DNA of 64,000 nt from assembly GCF_002003465.1 (NCBI RefSeq), contig NZ_BDDQ01000013.1:62001-126000 (forward strand). Reading direction: 5' to 3'. The DNA is from Caenibacillus caldisaponilyticus. GTDB lineage: Bacteria; Bacillota; Bacilli; Bacillales; Sporolactobacillaceae. The position numbers and the translations under genes were made by a program. The notes beneath the pieces were generated by a model. That model did no database searches. It was given only the letters and a program-made list of their open reading frames with translations, and was not told the DNA's origin. Below are positions 27,409 to 36,720 of the stretch, in pieces (within the stretch, counting starts at the first letter, position 1; every line of letters begins with the position of its first letter).

Positions 27409-27593
27409 CCCCTTTTCGTTGTGTTATAATTGCAAACCTTCCAACTCTACTATAACGAAAAGAACGCTTGAAAAGACGAGACAAAAGACCGAGGGCCGAA
27501 GCCTTATTTTCGATCCTGCCGCCCTGCGCGTGATCAAAAAAAACCGACTTCACGCTCGAAAGGGACGGCTTGACGACGGGCAAACCATCAAAA

Positions 27594-27619
27594 CAAAAAA
27601 GCTTCCCGAAACGGGAAGC
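27594..27619 (-). terminator. Rho-independent terminator of the MFS gene
   Basis: A perfect 8 bp stem GCTTCCCG/CGGGAAGC with a three-base loop, followed on the minus strand by six U residues. It is 32 bases after the stop at 27651. Confidence 0.93.
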
Positions 27620-27650
27620 TGATATCCGAACACATTCCTCTTTTTTGCGC

Positions 27651-29285
27651 TTAATTCGCTTCTTTGTCCGACGCAAGGCCGGCCTCTGTTTCTTTAAAAT
27701 AATCGTCGCCTTTTAACCGGATTTCCGGCAGGAAGAAGGTGCCGATCAAACAAAGCACCGCAAAGACGAGGCCGACGAGAAAGATATGATGAATGCCGGC
27801 GACGAGCGACACTTTTACCGCGTGCAAGAACTGATGGTACAGCGCCATCCCGGCATCGCCGATTTTTTGAAACGCGGCCGCAAGTTGATCCTGGGCTTCT
27901 TTGGTCAACAAGGCTTGCGGATTGGCGTCCTTCAGCCTTCCGGAGAATTGTTTCAACGGAGCCGGCATGGCCGATTCCAACTTATCTTGGAAACTATTGT
28001 TCATAAGCGAGCCGAAAATCGGCGAGGCGATGACGCCGCCGAGAGAGGCGACGAATTGTTGGGTGGCGTTGACCGTTCCCATCATTTTATACGGGAAGGC
28101 ATTTTGCACGGCGACGTTCAGGAGCGGCATCAACGACCCGATGCCGAGGCCGAGAACGATCATGTTTAAAATGACCGTCGGATATTTTGTATGCACATCC
28201 ATCTGTGTAAAGAGTATCATCCCGGCCACCATAAAGGCGGCGCAAAAATGAGAAAGCACCCGATATTTGCCGGTCCGGCTCATCACTTGTCCGGAGAGGA
28301 TCGATCCGGCGATGAAACTGAGCATCATCGGCGACATGATCAAGCCGCTGTGCTGGGCGTTCAAACCGATGACACCTTGAATGAAAAGCGGCAAAAACAT
28401 GAGCGATCCGAACATGACCATGCTGATAAATACGCCGACGATGAGTGAAGTGGTAAATATCCGGTTTTTAAACAAGGTCGTTTCGATAACCGGCGATTCC
28501 GCCTTCCGCTCGTAAACGAAAAAGAGAACCAAAACAAGCAGGCCGCCGCCGAACAAAGAGAGTTCCGTCGCGCTCAGCCAATCGTATTTATCGCCGGCCC
28601 ACGTGAAAGCGAGCAGAATCGGAATCAAGCCAATGATAAGCAATGCGGAACCGATCCAGTCAACCTTTGCCTCTGCGTTCGTCCGGACCTTCGGCAAAAA
28701 GAGAACGACGCCGATCATCGCCAAAACGGCGAAGGGAAGATTGACGTAAAACACCCAGCGCCAACCCCAATGATCGGTGATCCAGCCGCCGATCGTCGGG
28801 CCGAGGATGCTCGCCAGGCCGAAGACGGCACCGATGGCGCCCATCCAGCGCCCGCGTTCTTTTGGATTGAAGATATCCCCGATGGTCGCCCGCGGCATGC
28901 TCATCATGGCCCCGGCTCCGATGCCTTGAACCGCGCGGGCGATGACGAGCATCAGCATGCTTTGGGCGATTCCGGACAGCGCGGCGCCGATGCAGAACAT
29001 GGTCAGCCCGAAAAGATAAAACGGTTTACGGCCGTAGACATCGGAAAGTTTCCCGTAAATCGGCACGGTGATCGCCGACGTCATCATAAAAGCGCTAAAA
29101 ATCCACGCATATAAGTCAAACCCATGCAATTCGCCGACGATCGTCGGAATCGCCGTCGAAACGGAAGTCTGGTTCATGGACGAAAAAAACATCGTCAACA
29201 TGACCGTCGCAAGCGCCCACCATCTTCGTCGTCCGGTGATCTGGTTGGTCGTTTGCACGCCCGCACTCCCAACACTTTTAGCCAT
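27651..29285 (-). CDS. MFS multidrug efflux transporter, DHA2 (14-helix) family
   Basis: A 544-residue drug:proton antiporter of the EmrB/QacA type. It has the motif A signature GKLSDVYGRKPFYLFG (about residues 78-93), the motif C-like GPTIGGWITDHWGWRWVFYVNLPF (about 155-178), and about 14 hydrophobic helices. It lies divergent to a TetR-family gene 278 bases away, with two similar palindromes between them, so it is probably induced by the regulator's ligand. ATG 29285 follows AAAAGGAGAG; the longer frame to 29336 has no site and would overlap the operator. A terminator follows. Confidence 0.93.
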   Translation of the reverse strand: MAKSVGSAGVQTTNQITGRRRWWALATVMLTMFFSSMNQTSVSTAIPTIVGELHGFDLYAWIFSAFMMTSAITVPIYGKLSDVYGRKPFYLFGLTMFCIGAALSGIAQSMLMLVIARAVQGIGAGAMMSMPRATIGDIFNPKERGRWMGAIGAVFGLASILGPTIGGWITDHWGWRWVFYVNLPFAVLAMIGVVLFLPKVRTNAEAKVDWIGSALLIIGLIPILLAFTWAGDKYDWLSATELSLFGGGLLVLVLFFVYERKAESPVIETTLFKNRIFTTSLIVGVFISMVMFGSLMFLPLFIQGVIGLNAQHSGLIMSPMMLSFIAGSILSGQVMSRTGKYRVLSHFCAAFMVAGMILFTQMDVHTKYPTVILNMIVLGLGIGSLMPLLNVAVQNAFPYKMMGTVNATQQFVASLGGVIASPIFGSLMNNSFQDKLESAMPAPLKQFSGRLKDANPQALLTKEAQDQLAAAFQKIGDAGMALYHQFLHAVKVSLVAGIHHIFLVGLVFAVLCLIGTFFLPEIRLKGDDYFKETEAGLASDKEAN

Positions 29286-29318
29286 CTTCTTCTCTCCTTT
29301 TTTATCTATATCTAAAAT

Positions 29319-29332
29319 TGACTGACTGGTCA
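29319..29332. promoter_or_regulatory. TetR-type operator 1 (MFS side)
   Basis: TGACTGACTGGTCA is an imperfect palindrome (TGAC-N6-GTCA core) located 34-47 bases upstream of the MFS start. The same pattern recurs at 29476. Confidence 0.6.
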
Positions 29333-29406
29333 TCACAAACTAAAATATTACCGAAACCTTCTCCGCTTTGCAACCGCCAAAACACCAACTTTTCGTCGGA
29401 TCTAGA

Positions 29407-29422
29407 TTAAAAGCGCTTACAA
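29407..29422. promoter_or_regulatory. Possible CcpA (cre) site
   Basis: TTAAAAGCGCTTACAA fits the cre consensus WTGNNARCGNWWWCAW at every fixed position except one (A for G at position 3). It lies midway between the divergent MFS and TetR genes. A lone near-match in AT-rich DNA can be chance. Confidence 0.35.
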
Positions 29423-29475
29423 ATCGGAACGTGAAAAAGGCCAAACCGAACCGAACAAACGGCTGATGGCCTGGT

Positions 29476-29489
29476 TGACCAACCGGTCA
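29476..29489. promoter_or_regulatory. TetR-type operator 2 (regulator side)
   Basis: TGACCAACCGGTCA is a palindrome TGACC-N4-GGTCA, 87-74 bases upstream of the TetR GTG start. It differs from operator 1 at four of fourteen positions. The paired arrangement in a divergent intergenic region suits autoregulation plus control of the pump. Confidence 0.65.
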
Positions 29490-29562
29490 GTATCATGCAG
29501 CGTCACCGTCTTGTCACACCAACACGAGTGATTTTTTATTATGATAAATTTGGGTGATCAAT

Positions 29563-30447
29563 GTGGCGGATAAAAGAACGGCAATCATCAATGCGGCGAT
29601 GGCCTTGTTTTCCGAAAAGGGTTTCCACGCGACATCGATGCAAGAAGTCGCTGATTTATGTCGCGTTTCCAAAGGAACGATTTACACCTATTTTTCATCT
29701 AAAAACGAGCTATTGTATTCGATCTTCGACTATTACTTTGAAAGCATAAAAGCGCGCATGGAGTTAGCGAAACGCACCGATTTGCCCCCGAAAGAAAAAT
29801 TCACCAACCTCATCGATGCCCTGATTCGCGAAGGCCTGAAATATAAAGGCTTCTTTAAAATGATGCACCGGGAATTGATGGTCGCTTTCCGGTCCGACAT
29901 CCACCGGCTGCTCATCGAGATGCAGATGGAGACTAACGATTGGTTTCGCTCCATGCTCATCGAGGTGTACGGTGAAGAGGTGCGGCCGTGTTTGCATGAC
30001 GCGGCGCTCATTTTGGAATCGATCGTCAACGGGTATCTCCGCATCCTCATGTTTGAGAAAGAGCTCGTCAACATCGATTACATCGCCGGCTTCATCACCG
30101 AACGCATGGACGACATGATCAGAGCGATGATCGCCAAAAAACCGCGCACCCTCTTGAACGAAGAGGCGATGGAACGCGTCCGGGCCCGCTATCTCGGCAA
30201 GAAGGCGCCGGAGAAAACGGCGGTGCGGGAATTGTTAAACGACATGAAAGCGGTCCTTAAAGAAACGGACATTTCGCGGGAAAAAAGAGAAGAGCTGGAA
30301 CATTCCCTGGAATTCATCGCCCAGGAAATCGAAAAAGACGAGCCGAAAAAATTTTTGATCAAAGGGGTGTTATCCAATTTCGACGGCCTTCCGGAAATGA
30401 ATCGGTACCGGGAAGAAATCGCCCGTTTGCTCGAATTAAACGGATAG
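29563..30447 (+). CDS. TetR family transcriptional regulator of the divergent MFS pump
   Basis: A 294-residue regulator. The N-terminal helix-turn-helix is AAMALFSEKGFHATSMQEVADLCRVSKGTIYTYFSSKNELLYSIFDYYF (about residues 10-58), typical TetR. The C-terminal part is unusually long for TetR (usually about 190-200 residues): a helical ligand domain followed by about 100 extra residues (ARYLGKKAPEKTAVRELL to ARLLELNG), possibly a second helical domain. I placed the start at GTG 29563 because GGGTGATC lies just upstream; GTG 29554 adds three residues. It probably represses itself and the pump via the two palindromes. A terminator follows. Confidence 0.9.
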   Translation: MADKRTAIINAAMALFSEKGFHATSMQEVADLCRVSKGTIYTYFSSKNELLYSIFDYYFESIKARMELAKRTDLPPKEKFTNLIDALIREGLKYKGFFKMMHRELMVAFRSDIHRLLIEMQMETNDWFRSMLIEVYGEEVRPCLHDAALILESIVNGYLRILMFEKELVNIDYIAGFITERMDDMIRAMIAKKPRTLLNEEAMERVRARYLGKKAPEKTAVRELLNDMKAVLKETDISREKREELEHSLEFIAQEIEKDEPKKFLIKGVLSNFDGLPEMNRYREEIARLLELNG

Positions 30448-30518
30448 CCTTGCGTCAAACCGATAATCTTGCACCTGGGGCACCTCTTTGGTTCAGAAAA
30501 TCCGCCGAAATGAAAGGA

Positions 30519-30547
30519 GCGGCTCTTTATGAGAGCCGCCGTTTTTT
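30519..30547 (+). terminator. Rho-independent terminator of the TetR gene
   Basis: A perfect 8 bp stem GCGGCTCT/AGAGCCGC with a short TTATG-type loop followed by CG and six T residues. Confidence 0.93.
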
Positions 30548-30584
30548 ATTAGGGCATGCGGGGATTCCGCTGGCCCGCGCTTTT

Positions 30585-32024
30585 TCATAGATTGATGGAG
30601 AGATATTTGACTTCCAAATATTCTTCAATGCCTTCGCTTCCGCCTTCGCGGCCAAGCCCGCTCTGCTTCATGCCGCCGAACGGCGCCTGCACGGTCGATG
30701 GCAAGCCATCGTTCCATCCGACGATGCCGTATTCCAGCCCTTCGGCAATTTTTATGCCGCGGGAGACGTTTTGGGTGAAAACATAGGCCGCCAAGCCATA
30801 AGGCGAATCATTGGCGAGGCGCACCGCTTCTTCATCGGTTTCAAATTTTTGCACCGGAGCCACCGGGCCGAAGGTTTCGACGCGCATCATCTCCATGTTT
30901 TCTTTCATGTCGATGAGCACGGTCGGCTCGTAGAAGAAGGTGCCCCTTTCGCGGTCGGCGCGCCCTTTGCCGCCGATGAGGCACTTTGCCCCTTTCTCCA
31001 AGGCATCCTTCACTTGCCGCTCGACTTTTTCATAGCCTTGTTCGTCGATCAGCGGACCGATGTCGACGCCTTCCTCGATCCCGTTGCCGACCTTCAATGT
31101 TTTCACTTCATCGACAAACTTTTCAACGAAGGCATCGTATATGCTCGACTGGACGTAGACGCGGTTGGCGCAGATGCACGTCTGGCCGCTGTTGCGAAAC
31201 TTGCTCGCCACCGTCATTTTCACCGCTTGTTCGAGATCGGCGTCGTCGCAAACGATAACGGGGGCGTGACCGCCGAGTTCGAGCGAGATTTTCACGATGT
31301 TTTCCGAGGCTTTTTTCATCAAAAGCCGCCCGACTTCGGTCGAGCCGGTAAACGTCAATTTGCGCACGCGCGCATCGTTCAGGACGACGTTTGTGAACGT
31401 TTCCGGATCGGTGCAGACGACGTTCAACACGCCTTTCGGCACGCCGGCTTGTTCCGCGAGTTCCGCAAGCTTAAGCGCCGTCAGCGGCGTTTGCTCCGGC
31501 GGTTTGACGATGAACGTGCAGCCTGCGGCGAGCGCCGGGCCGAGCTTGCGCGTGATCATCGCCGCCGGAAAATTCCACGGCGTGATCGCCGCGACGACAC
31601 CGACCGGCTGTTTGATCACGTGTATCCGATGGTTCTCGGATTTGCCGGGAACCGTCCGGCCATAAACGCGCTTGCCCTCTTCCGCATACCATTCGATAAA
31701 AGACGCCGCATATTCGACTTCGCCTCTCGACTCTCTGAGCGGCTTGCCGTTCTCCCGCGTCATAATTTCGGCGAGTTCATCGCGGTTGTCCATGATGAGC
31801 TGATAGTAGTTGCGAAGGACTTGGGCGCGCTCCGCAGCGGTTTTCTTCGACCATTCGGCGAAGGCTCGATGGGCCGCTTCGACCGTCCGCTTCACCTCCT
31901 GCTCGCCCGCTTTCGGCACCGAGCCGACGATTTCGCCGGTGGCGGGATTGGTCACCTCGATCTTTTCGAGATCTTTTCCGGTCCACTCACCGCCGATGTA
32001 GTTCAACAGATCCAATCGTTTCAT
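30585..32024 (-). CDS. gabD: NAD(P)-dependent aldehyde dehydrogenase, succinate-semialdehyde type
   Basis: A 479-residue class 3 ALDH. It has NPATGEIVGSVPKA, the substrate/cofactor region PVGVVAAITPWNFPAAMITRKLGPALAAGC, the cofactor loop FTGSTEVGRLLM, the catalytic Glu in KISLELGGHAPVIV and the catalytic Cys in KFRNSGQTCICANRVYVQ. The TCICANR context resembles GabD succinate-semialdehyde dehydrogenases, which turn the aldehyde into succinate. Other semialdehydes are possible and no GABA transaminase is adjacent, so the substrate is inferred. ATG 32024 follows GGGAGGGAGG. Monocistronic. Confidence 0.85.
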   Translation of the reverse strand: MKRLDLLNYIGGEWTGKDLEKIEVTNPATGEIVGSVPKAGEQEVKRTVEAAHRAFAEWSKKTAAERAQVLRNYYQLIMDNRDELAEIMTRENGKPLRESRGEVEYAASFIEWYAEEGKRVYGRTVPGKSENHRIHVIKQPVGVVAAITPWNFPAAMITRKLGPALAAGCTFIVKPPEQTPLTALKLAELAEQAGVPKGVLNVVCTDPETFTNVVLNDARVRKLTFTGSTEVGRLLMKKASENIVKISLELGGHAPVIVCDDADLEQAVKMTVASKFRNSGQTCICANRVYVQSSIYDAFVEKFVDEVKTLKVGNGIEEGVDIGPLIDEQGYEKVERQVKDALEKGAKCLIGGKGRADRERGTFFYEPTVLIDMKENMEMMRVETFGPVAPVQKFETDEEAVRLANDSPYGLAAYVFTQNVSRGIKIAEGLEYGIVGWNDGLPSTVQAPFGGMKQSGLGREGGSEGIEEYLEVKYLSINL

Positions 32025-32112
32025 GGTTAGCCTCCCTCCCTTTAATTTGATTGTAGTCCCGCCATCTTCCTGAAGCAAATTAAATCATTCAAAAAATCGG
32101 AAAAAACAAGCC

Positions 32113-35100
32113 TTATACCCCGACGAGGCGGACGCGGCTGCCGCGCCCCGACGGTTCGGCGGGCTGGACATACAATTTCCTTGCTAAGCGCTCCTGCAAT
32201 TCCGGAACGTGGCTGATGACGCCGATCGACATGCGTTCATGATGCAATTTTTCGAGTGCGGTGACGACCGTGTCCAACAGCTCCTGATCGAGGGTGCCGA
32301 AGCCTTCGTCGAGAAAAAAGAACTGAAGCGGCACTTCACCCCGCAGCTGAATTTGCGCCGATAAGGACAAGGCCAAGGCGAGCGAAGTCAAAAACGTTTC
32401 CCCGCCGGACAGCGACGAAACGGGACGGCGGAGGCCGCCGTTCGCATCATCGCGGATCACAAACCCCCCGTTGGTGTCGACTTCCAGCGCATAGCGGCCG
32501 TGCGTCAAACGGCCGAGCCGCTCGGAAGCGTCGCGGCTGATCTCGATCATTTGCTCCTCGGCGATGAATTCGACAAAACCGTTGCCCCTGAAAACGGCAG
32601 CCAGCTTTTGCAGCTTGGAAAGCAACGCTTCCTTCTCCGCCCGCTCATCTTCCAGTTCCATGAAGCGCTCGTGCCGTTCCCTGAGCGCCTGCCAGGCGTT
32701 GTAGGCCGCCGCCCGTTCTTCCACCGCCTTAACGCGTTCCGCCTCCAGTTCGGCAAACGCTTCGGCGATGGTGCGGTACGCTTCTTCCGTGACCGGCGTC
32801 GTGCCGATTTTCGCTTCGAGGCGCGCCCTTTCTCTCTTCAGATCGCCGACCGCCTGATCGTAGCGGGCGAGGCGGGCTTCCGCCTCCTGAATTTGTTCAT
32901 CGGTCATGTAGGCCGTGCGCACGTCGGCCGCATCTTCAAATCCGTAGCGGTCGAGTTCTGCATTCAGCGCGGCCGTTGCCGTCTCCGCCCGCTCTTTTAA
33001 CGAATCGTAAAGCGTGATGGCGTTCGAAACCCGCTTTTCGGCGGCAAAGCGGGCCTCCCGGGCCCGTTCCCAATCGGTTCGGGCAGCCGTTTCTTTTGCC
33101 TTGAGCGCTTCCCAATCGGCTTCCAGCGTCCGCAATTGTTCCTCGGCGTCGCCTTCGGAGCCGCCCATTATCTCCTGGTAGGCCGCTTCCAGCTGTCGCA
33201 CCGTTTGTTCGGTTTCCCTTTTCGCCGCATCGAGCTCGACGATCTCCCGATTGAGGCGCTCAATGTCCTGATCCAGAGATTCCCGTTCTTTTTCCGCTGC
33301 CTCGATTTCTTGTTCCGCGCGCTCGGCTTCTTCGTGATATTGCTGGGCTTTCCGGTCAAGCGCTTGCAGGCGCTCCAATTCGCCTTCGATTTCGTCGAAG
33401 GCGAAGCCGGGAAAGTGCTTCTGCCATGCCGCTCTTAACTCTTTGATCTCGTTTTCCAAGGCGGCCAGCTTCTCCAGCAGGCGCTTCTCTTCTTTTAAGT
33501 ATTCATTTCTTTGCGTTTCAATGGTCGAGCGATTGTTTTGGTCCTCTTTGTAAGCCGACAGGAGCGGTTTGAGGCGTTCGTCGAGCGCCAAGATATCTTG
33601 TTTGAAAACTTTCAATTCCCGATTGGCTTCTTCCACCCAGCGCTTTAAATCTTCATCGGACCACGCCGCCATATCGGGGATTTCCGGTTCCCTGCCCACG
33701 CTGATCCGCGGAACGAGCGCTTCGGACAGGTCCCGAATTCGCGCGACGCGTTGTTCGATCGCCAAGCGATGCGATTCCGCCGCGGTTATCGCCTTTTGCG
33801 CCCATTGGCCGCAATTTCTGTACAATTCGGTGCGCGCTTTGATTTCATTGACAGCCCGTTGTTCGACCATCGGGGCGGGAGCGGGATGGTGAATGGAACC
33901 GCACACCGGGCATGGCGAGCCCTCTTGCAAGCGGCCGGCCAATTCGGCGGCCAGATGGCTCAAGGTCAGCGATTCCAGCTCCGTCCTCGTCTGCTCCTCT
34001 TTTTGGGACAGCCAGCCAACGAGCGTCTCCAACGCACGGGTAAGAGCGGCAATGTGCCGATAACGTTCTTCATAGCGGACAAAGAGGCGTCTCAGGTTTT
34101 CTTCCGCCGCCTTTTCCCGGGCGCGTACGGCCGCCAGCGCCTGTTCCGCATTCGAACGCGCGCTTTGGGCGGCCAGCCACTGTTCGCGCCATTCGCGATA
34201 CGATGTTTGCTTATTGATGATATCTTTTTTGTCGGCGACGGCGCGCTGGACGGCGTCGCGGACGTCAGCCTTGACGGTGAGGCTCTTCCACTCGGCGCGG
34301 AGCCGGTCCCGGCGTTCGCGGAGGCGGGCGCGACGGTCCGCGAGCTCGCTCTTCAGTTGTTGTTTTTCCGCAAGAAGGGCCGACCTTTCGCCCAGTTTGG
34401 CGTTCACCTCGTTGAGACGGATCGTTTTATCCCGCCGTTCTTCCTGAAGGCGGATGGCTTGCCGCAGGTTGTCGCGGCGGGTTTCATACGCCGGCGCCTC
34501 TTTTTCGCAGCGCTCACGGATGTTTTCATAGATTCCGGCTTTTTCCGCCTCGGCCGCGCGAACCGATTGAAACGCCGCTTCGGCCTCGTCCTTTTCCCGC
34601 TCGGCGCGGGCCAATTTATCCTGTGCGTCTTCGACTTCCTTCACATAGGGAAAAACCCGGCTCGCGAGGCGGGCGCGCTCCACGCGCCGGCGCCATTCGG
34701 CCATCGCGGCCGCCTCCTGGGCCAATTCCTCTTCTTGGCGGATCACATCCTCAAGCGCCTTTTGCCACTCGCGGTTTTCCTTCGCTTTTTCAAATTCCGC
34801 CTTCCTTTTCTCATAAGCGGCGGTCAAGTCTTTTGTCTTCTGTTCCGCTTCGCGATAAGCATTTTCCGCGGCGGCCAGGGCTTCCTTTGAGGCGTCGCCC
34901 AATTCGAGCTGCGCCGCACGGATCGCTTCCAGCCGGCTTTGCACCGCGGCGAGCCGGCGGCGGAGAACGTCATGGAGCCGGTCCCCGTATTTTTCCAAAT
35001 TGAACAGACGCTGCAGCATCCGGCGGCGATCCGCGCCTTTAAGCGTTAAAAATTCGGCGAATTTTCCTTGCGGCAACACGACAGCGCGCGTGAAATCTTC

Positions 35101-35523
35101 ATGGGTGAGCCCGAGTATCTCTTTAATCTTTTGCGTGACGTCGCGTTCTTTATCGGCGAGGACGCGCGTTTCACCGCCGTCCAAACGGAGCAGGCGGCAG
35201 CTGGCGATGTGGAGGCCGTCATTTTTGGCGCGCTTGTACGCCCGCTCGACGCGATAGCGCTCGGGGCGGTCGATCCCGAGATCAAAGGTAAACGTGACCG
35301 CCAGTTCGTCTTCGGCTTGATTCAAAATGCCCTGGGTGCCTCCGGAGGCCCGTTCCACTTTTCCGTACAAGGCGAGCGTCATGGCATCGAGCAAAGAGGA
35401 TTTGCCGCTGCCGGTCGGGCCGAAAATGCCGAAAACCCCGCCCGCGCACAATTTATCAAAATCAACGGTTTGGCGCTCGCGGAAGCTGTGCAGCCCTTTG
35501 ACCGTCAGCTCAATCGGCCGCAT
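32113..35523 (-). CDS. sbcC: Exonuclease subunit SbcC
   Basis: A 1136-residue SMC-like ATPase that works with SbcD to cut DNA hairpins and blocked ends. It has Walker A GIFGPTGSGKSSLLDAMTLALYG near residue 35 and two long coiled-coil arms. The zinc-hook CPVCG at about residue 545 lies between the arms. The ABC signature SLSGGETFLTSLALALS with Walker B FFFLDEGFGTLD is in the last 100 residues. The ATG at 35523 overlaps the sbcD stop by 14 bases, so the genes are coupled. Last gene of addB-addA-sbcD-sbcC. No clear terminator was seen after it. Confidence 0.96.
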   Translation of the reverse strand: MRPIELTVKGLHSFRERQTVDFDKLCAGGVFGIFGPTGSGKSSLLDAMTLALYGKVERASGGTQGILNQAEDELAVTFTFDLGIDRPERYRVERAYKRAKNDGLHIASCRLLRLDGGETRVLADKERDVTQKIKEILGLTHEDFTRAVVLPQGKFAEFLTLKGADRRRMLQRLFNLEKYGDRLHDVLRRRLAAVQSRLEAIRAAQLELGDASKEALAAAENAYREAEQKTKDLTAAYEKRKAEFEKAKENREWQKALEDVIRQEEELAQEAAAMAEWRRRVERARLASRVFPYVKEVEDAQDKLARAEREKDEAEAAFQSVRAAEAEKAGIYENIRERCEKEAPAYETRRDNLRQAIRLQEERRDKTIRLNEVNAKLGERSALLAEKQQLKSELADRRARLRERRDRLRAEWKSLTVKADVRDAVQRAVADKKDIINKQTSYREWREQWLAAQSARSNAEQALAAVRAREKAAEENLRRLFVRYEERYRHIAALTRALETLVGWLSQKEEQTRTELESLTLSHLAAELAGRLQEGSPCPVCGSIHHPAPAPMVEQRAVNEIKARTELYRNCGQWAQKAITAAESHRLAIEQRVARIRDLSEALVPRISVGREPEIPDMAAWSDEDLKRWVEEANRELKVFKQDILALDERLKPLLSAYKEDQNNRSTIETQRNEYLKEEKRLLEKLAALENEIKELRAAWQKHFPGFAFDEIEGELERLQALDRKAQQYHEEAERAEQEIEAAEKERESLDQDIERLNREIVELDAAKRETEQTVRQLEAAYQEIMGGSEGDAEEQLRTLEADWEALKAKETAARTDWERAREARFAAEKRVSNAITLYDSLKERAETATAALNAELDRYGFEDAADVRTAYMTDEQIQEAEARLARYDQAVGDLKRERARLEAKIGTTPVTEEAYRTIAEAFAELEAERVKAVEERAAAYNAWQALRERHERFMELEDERAEKEALLSKLQKLAAVFRGNGFVEFIAEEQMIEISRDASERLGRLTHGRYALEVDTNGGFVIRDDANGGLRRPVSSLSGGETFLTSLALALSLSAQIQLRGEVPLQFFFLDEGFGTLDQELLDTVVTALEKLHHERMSIGVISHVPELQERLARKLYVQPAEPSGRGSRVRLVGV

Positions 35524-36700
35524 CCGCACCATCCCCCTCTTCATCGACTTCTTTGACGAGATCCAAAAACAATTCGACGAGACTTTGATCGGGCTCCGCC
35601 CCGCCGGTTTGTTTTTTATAAAAGCGGCGAAACACCGCATCCAGTGGCATTTTGTCGATGCGAGCGCGCTCGGCTTTTTCCTCCTCGGTCAAAAAGATCG
35701 GCCGGATGTGGATGATGCCGGGATGGCGGCGGCGCAGCTCCTGAATGTCGCGCAGCGCCAACGCGTCGCTCAGGATGATCTCGAGGTCCACCCACGCGTT
35801 GCGGTCGCGGCCTTCGTCCAACCAGCGATAGACTTCGTCCAGGCCGTTTTGCGCGCGCCACTTCACGAGCGGTTTGCCCGCCGACAAATAGACTTCGCTG
35901 ACGGCGGCCGCCTTTCCCGGTTCGACATCGATAATCGTCACGGACTTCGGCTGATTGGCTTCCGAAAAGCTGTAAGCGAGCGGAGAGCCGGCGTAGCGCG
36001 CCGGCGCGTCAAATCCTTTTAAAGACTGCGGGCGATGGAGATGGCCGAGCGCGATGTAATGGGCGCCGACGGAAAGGGAGGCAGGCGTGACCGTATACGC
36101 GCCGCCGACCTGGATCGGGCGTTCGGAATCGGACTCCTTCCCGCCGGCGATAAAAAGGTGGCTCATGACGAGGTTGACGGCATCCGGCCGGAACGCGCCG
36201 GCCAGCTGTTGAAACAAGCCGGCGAGCCGTTCATCATAAGCCTTCTGTATCTGTTCTTCTTCGTTCATGTCGCTCAAGCATTCATTCAGGCGGGATTCCG
36301 ACGGGTACGGAACGGCCGCCACGATCAACTCGCCGGCGCAGGCGGGCAGCGGGAGGCGGACCGCGCTAGAGACCGGACGTCCGACGAGGGTGATGCCGTG
36401 GGATTCAGCGAGCGGCGAAACGGCCTCAATCCGCTCCGGACTGTCGTGATTTCCGGAAATGACGAGAATCGGCCGCTTCCCTCCGGCGGACATCCGCTTC
36501 ATCGTTTCATAGAAAAGGGCGACGGAGGCCGCCGGCGGATTGTAAGAATCATACACGTCGCCCGCCATGACGACAGCGTCCACCCGCTCCTCATCCGCCA
36601 AACGGCACATTTCGTCCAAAACCGCCGCTTGTTCTTCATGGCGGGACCGGCCTTCCAGCGTTCGCCCGAGATGCCAGTCCGCCGTATGCAAGATGCGCAT
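35510..36700 (-). CDS. sbcD: Exonuclease subunit SbcD (Mre11-like nuclease)
   Basis: A 396-residue Mn2+-dependent nuclease. The metallophosphoesterase motifs are complete: MRILHTADWHLG (Asp, His), VVMAGDVYDSYNPP (Asp), ILVISGNHDSPERI (Asn, His), NLVMSHLFIAGG (His) and IALGHLHRPQSL (His). It partners with SbcC. I use ATG 36700 (MRILHTADWH), with AGAGGTG eight bases ahead; GTG 36709 would add three residues. It starts 20 bases after addA. Confidence 0.96.
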   Translation of the reverse strand: MRILHTADWHLGRTLEGRSRHEEQAAVLDEMCRLADEERVDAVVMAGDVYDSYNPPAASVALFYETMKRMSAGGKRPILVISGNHDSPERIEAVSPLAESHGITLVGRPVSSAVRLPLPACAGELIVAAVPYPSESRLNECLSDMNEEEQIQKAYDERLAGLFQQLAGAFRPDAVNLVMSHLFIAGGKESDSERPIQVGGAYTVTPASLSVGAHYIALGHLHRPQSLKGFDAPARYAGSPLAYSFSEANQPKSVTIIDVEPGKAAAVSEVYLSAGKPLVKWRAQNGLDEVYRWLDEGRDRNAWVDLEIILSDALALRDIQELRRRHPGIIHIRPIFLTEEEKAERARIDKMPLDAVFRRFYKKQTGGAEPDQSLVELFLDLVKEVDEEGDGADAAD

Positions 36701-36720
36701 CGAGGCCACCTCTCAATCTC

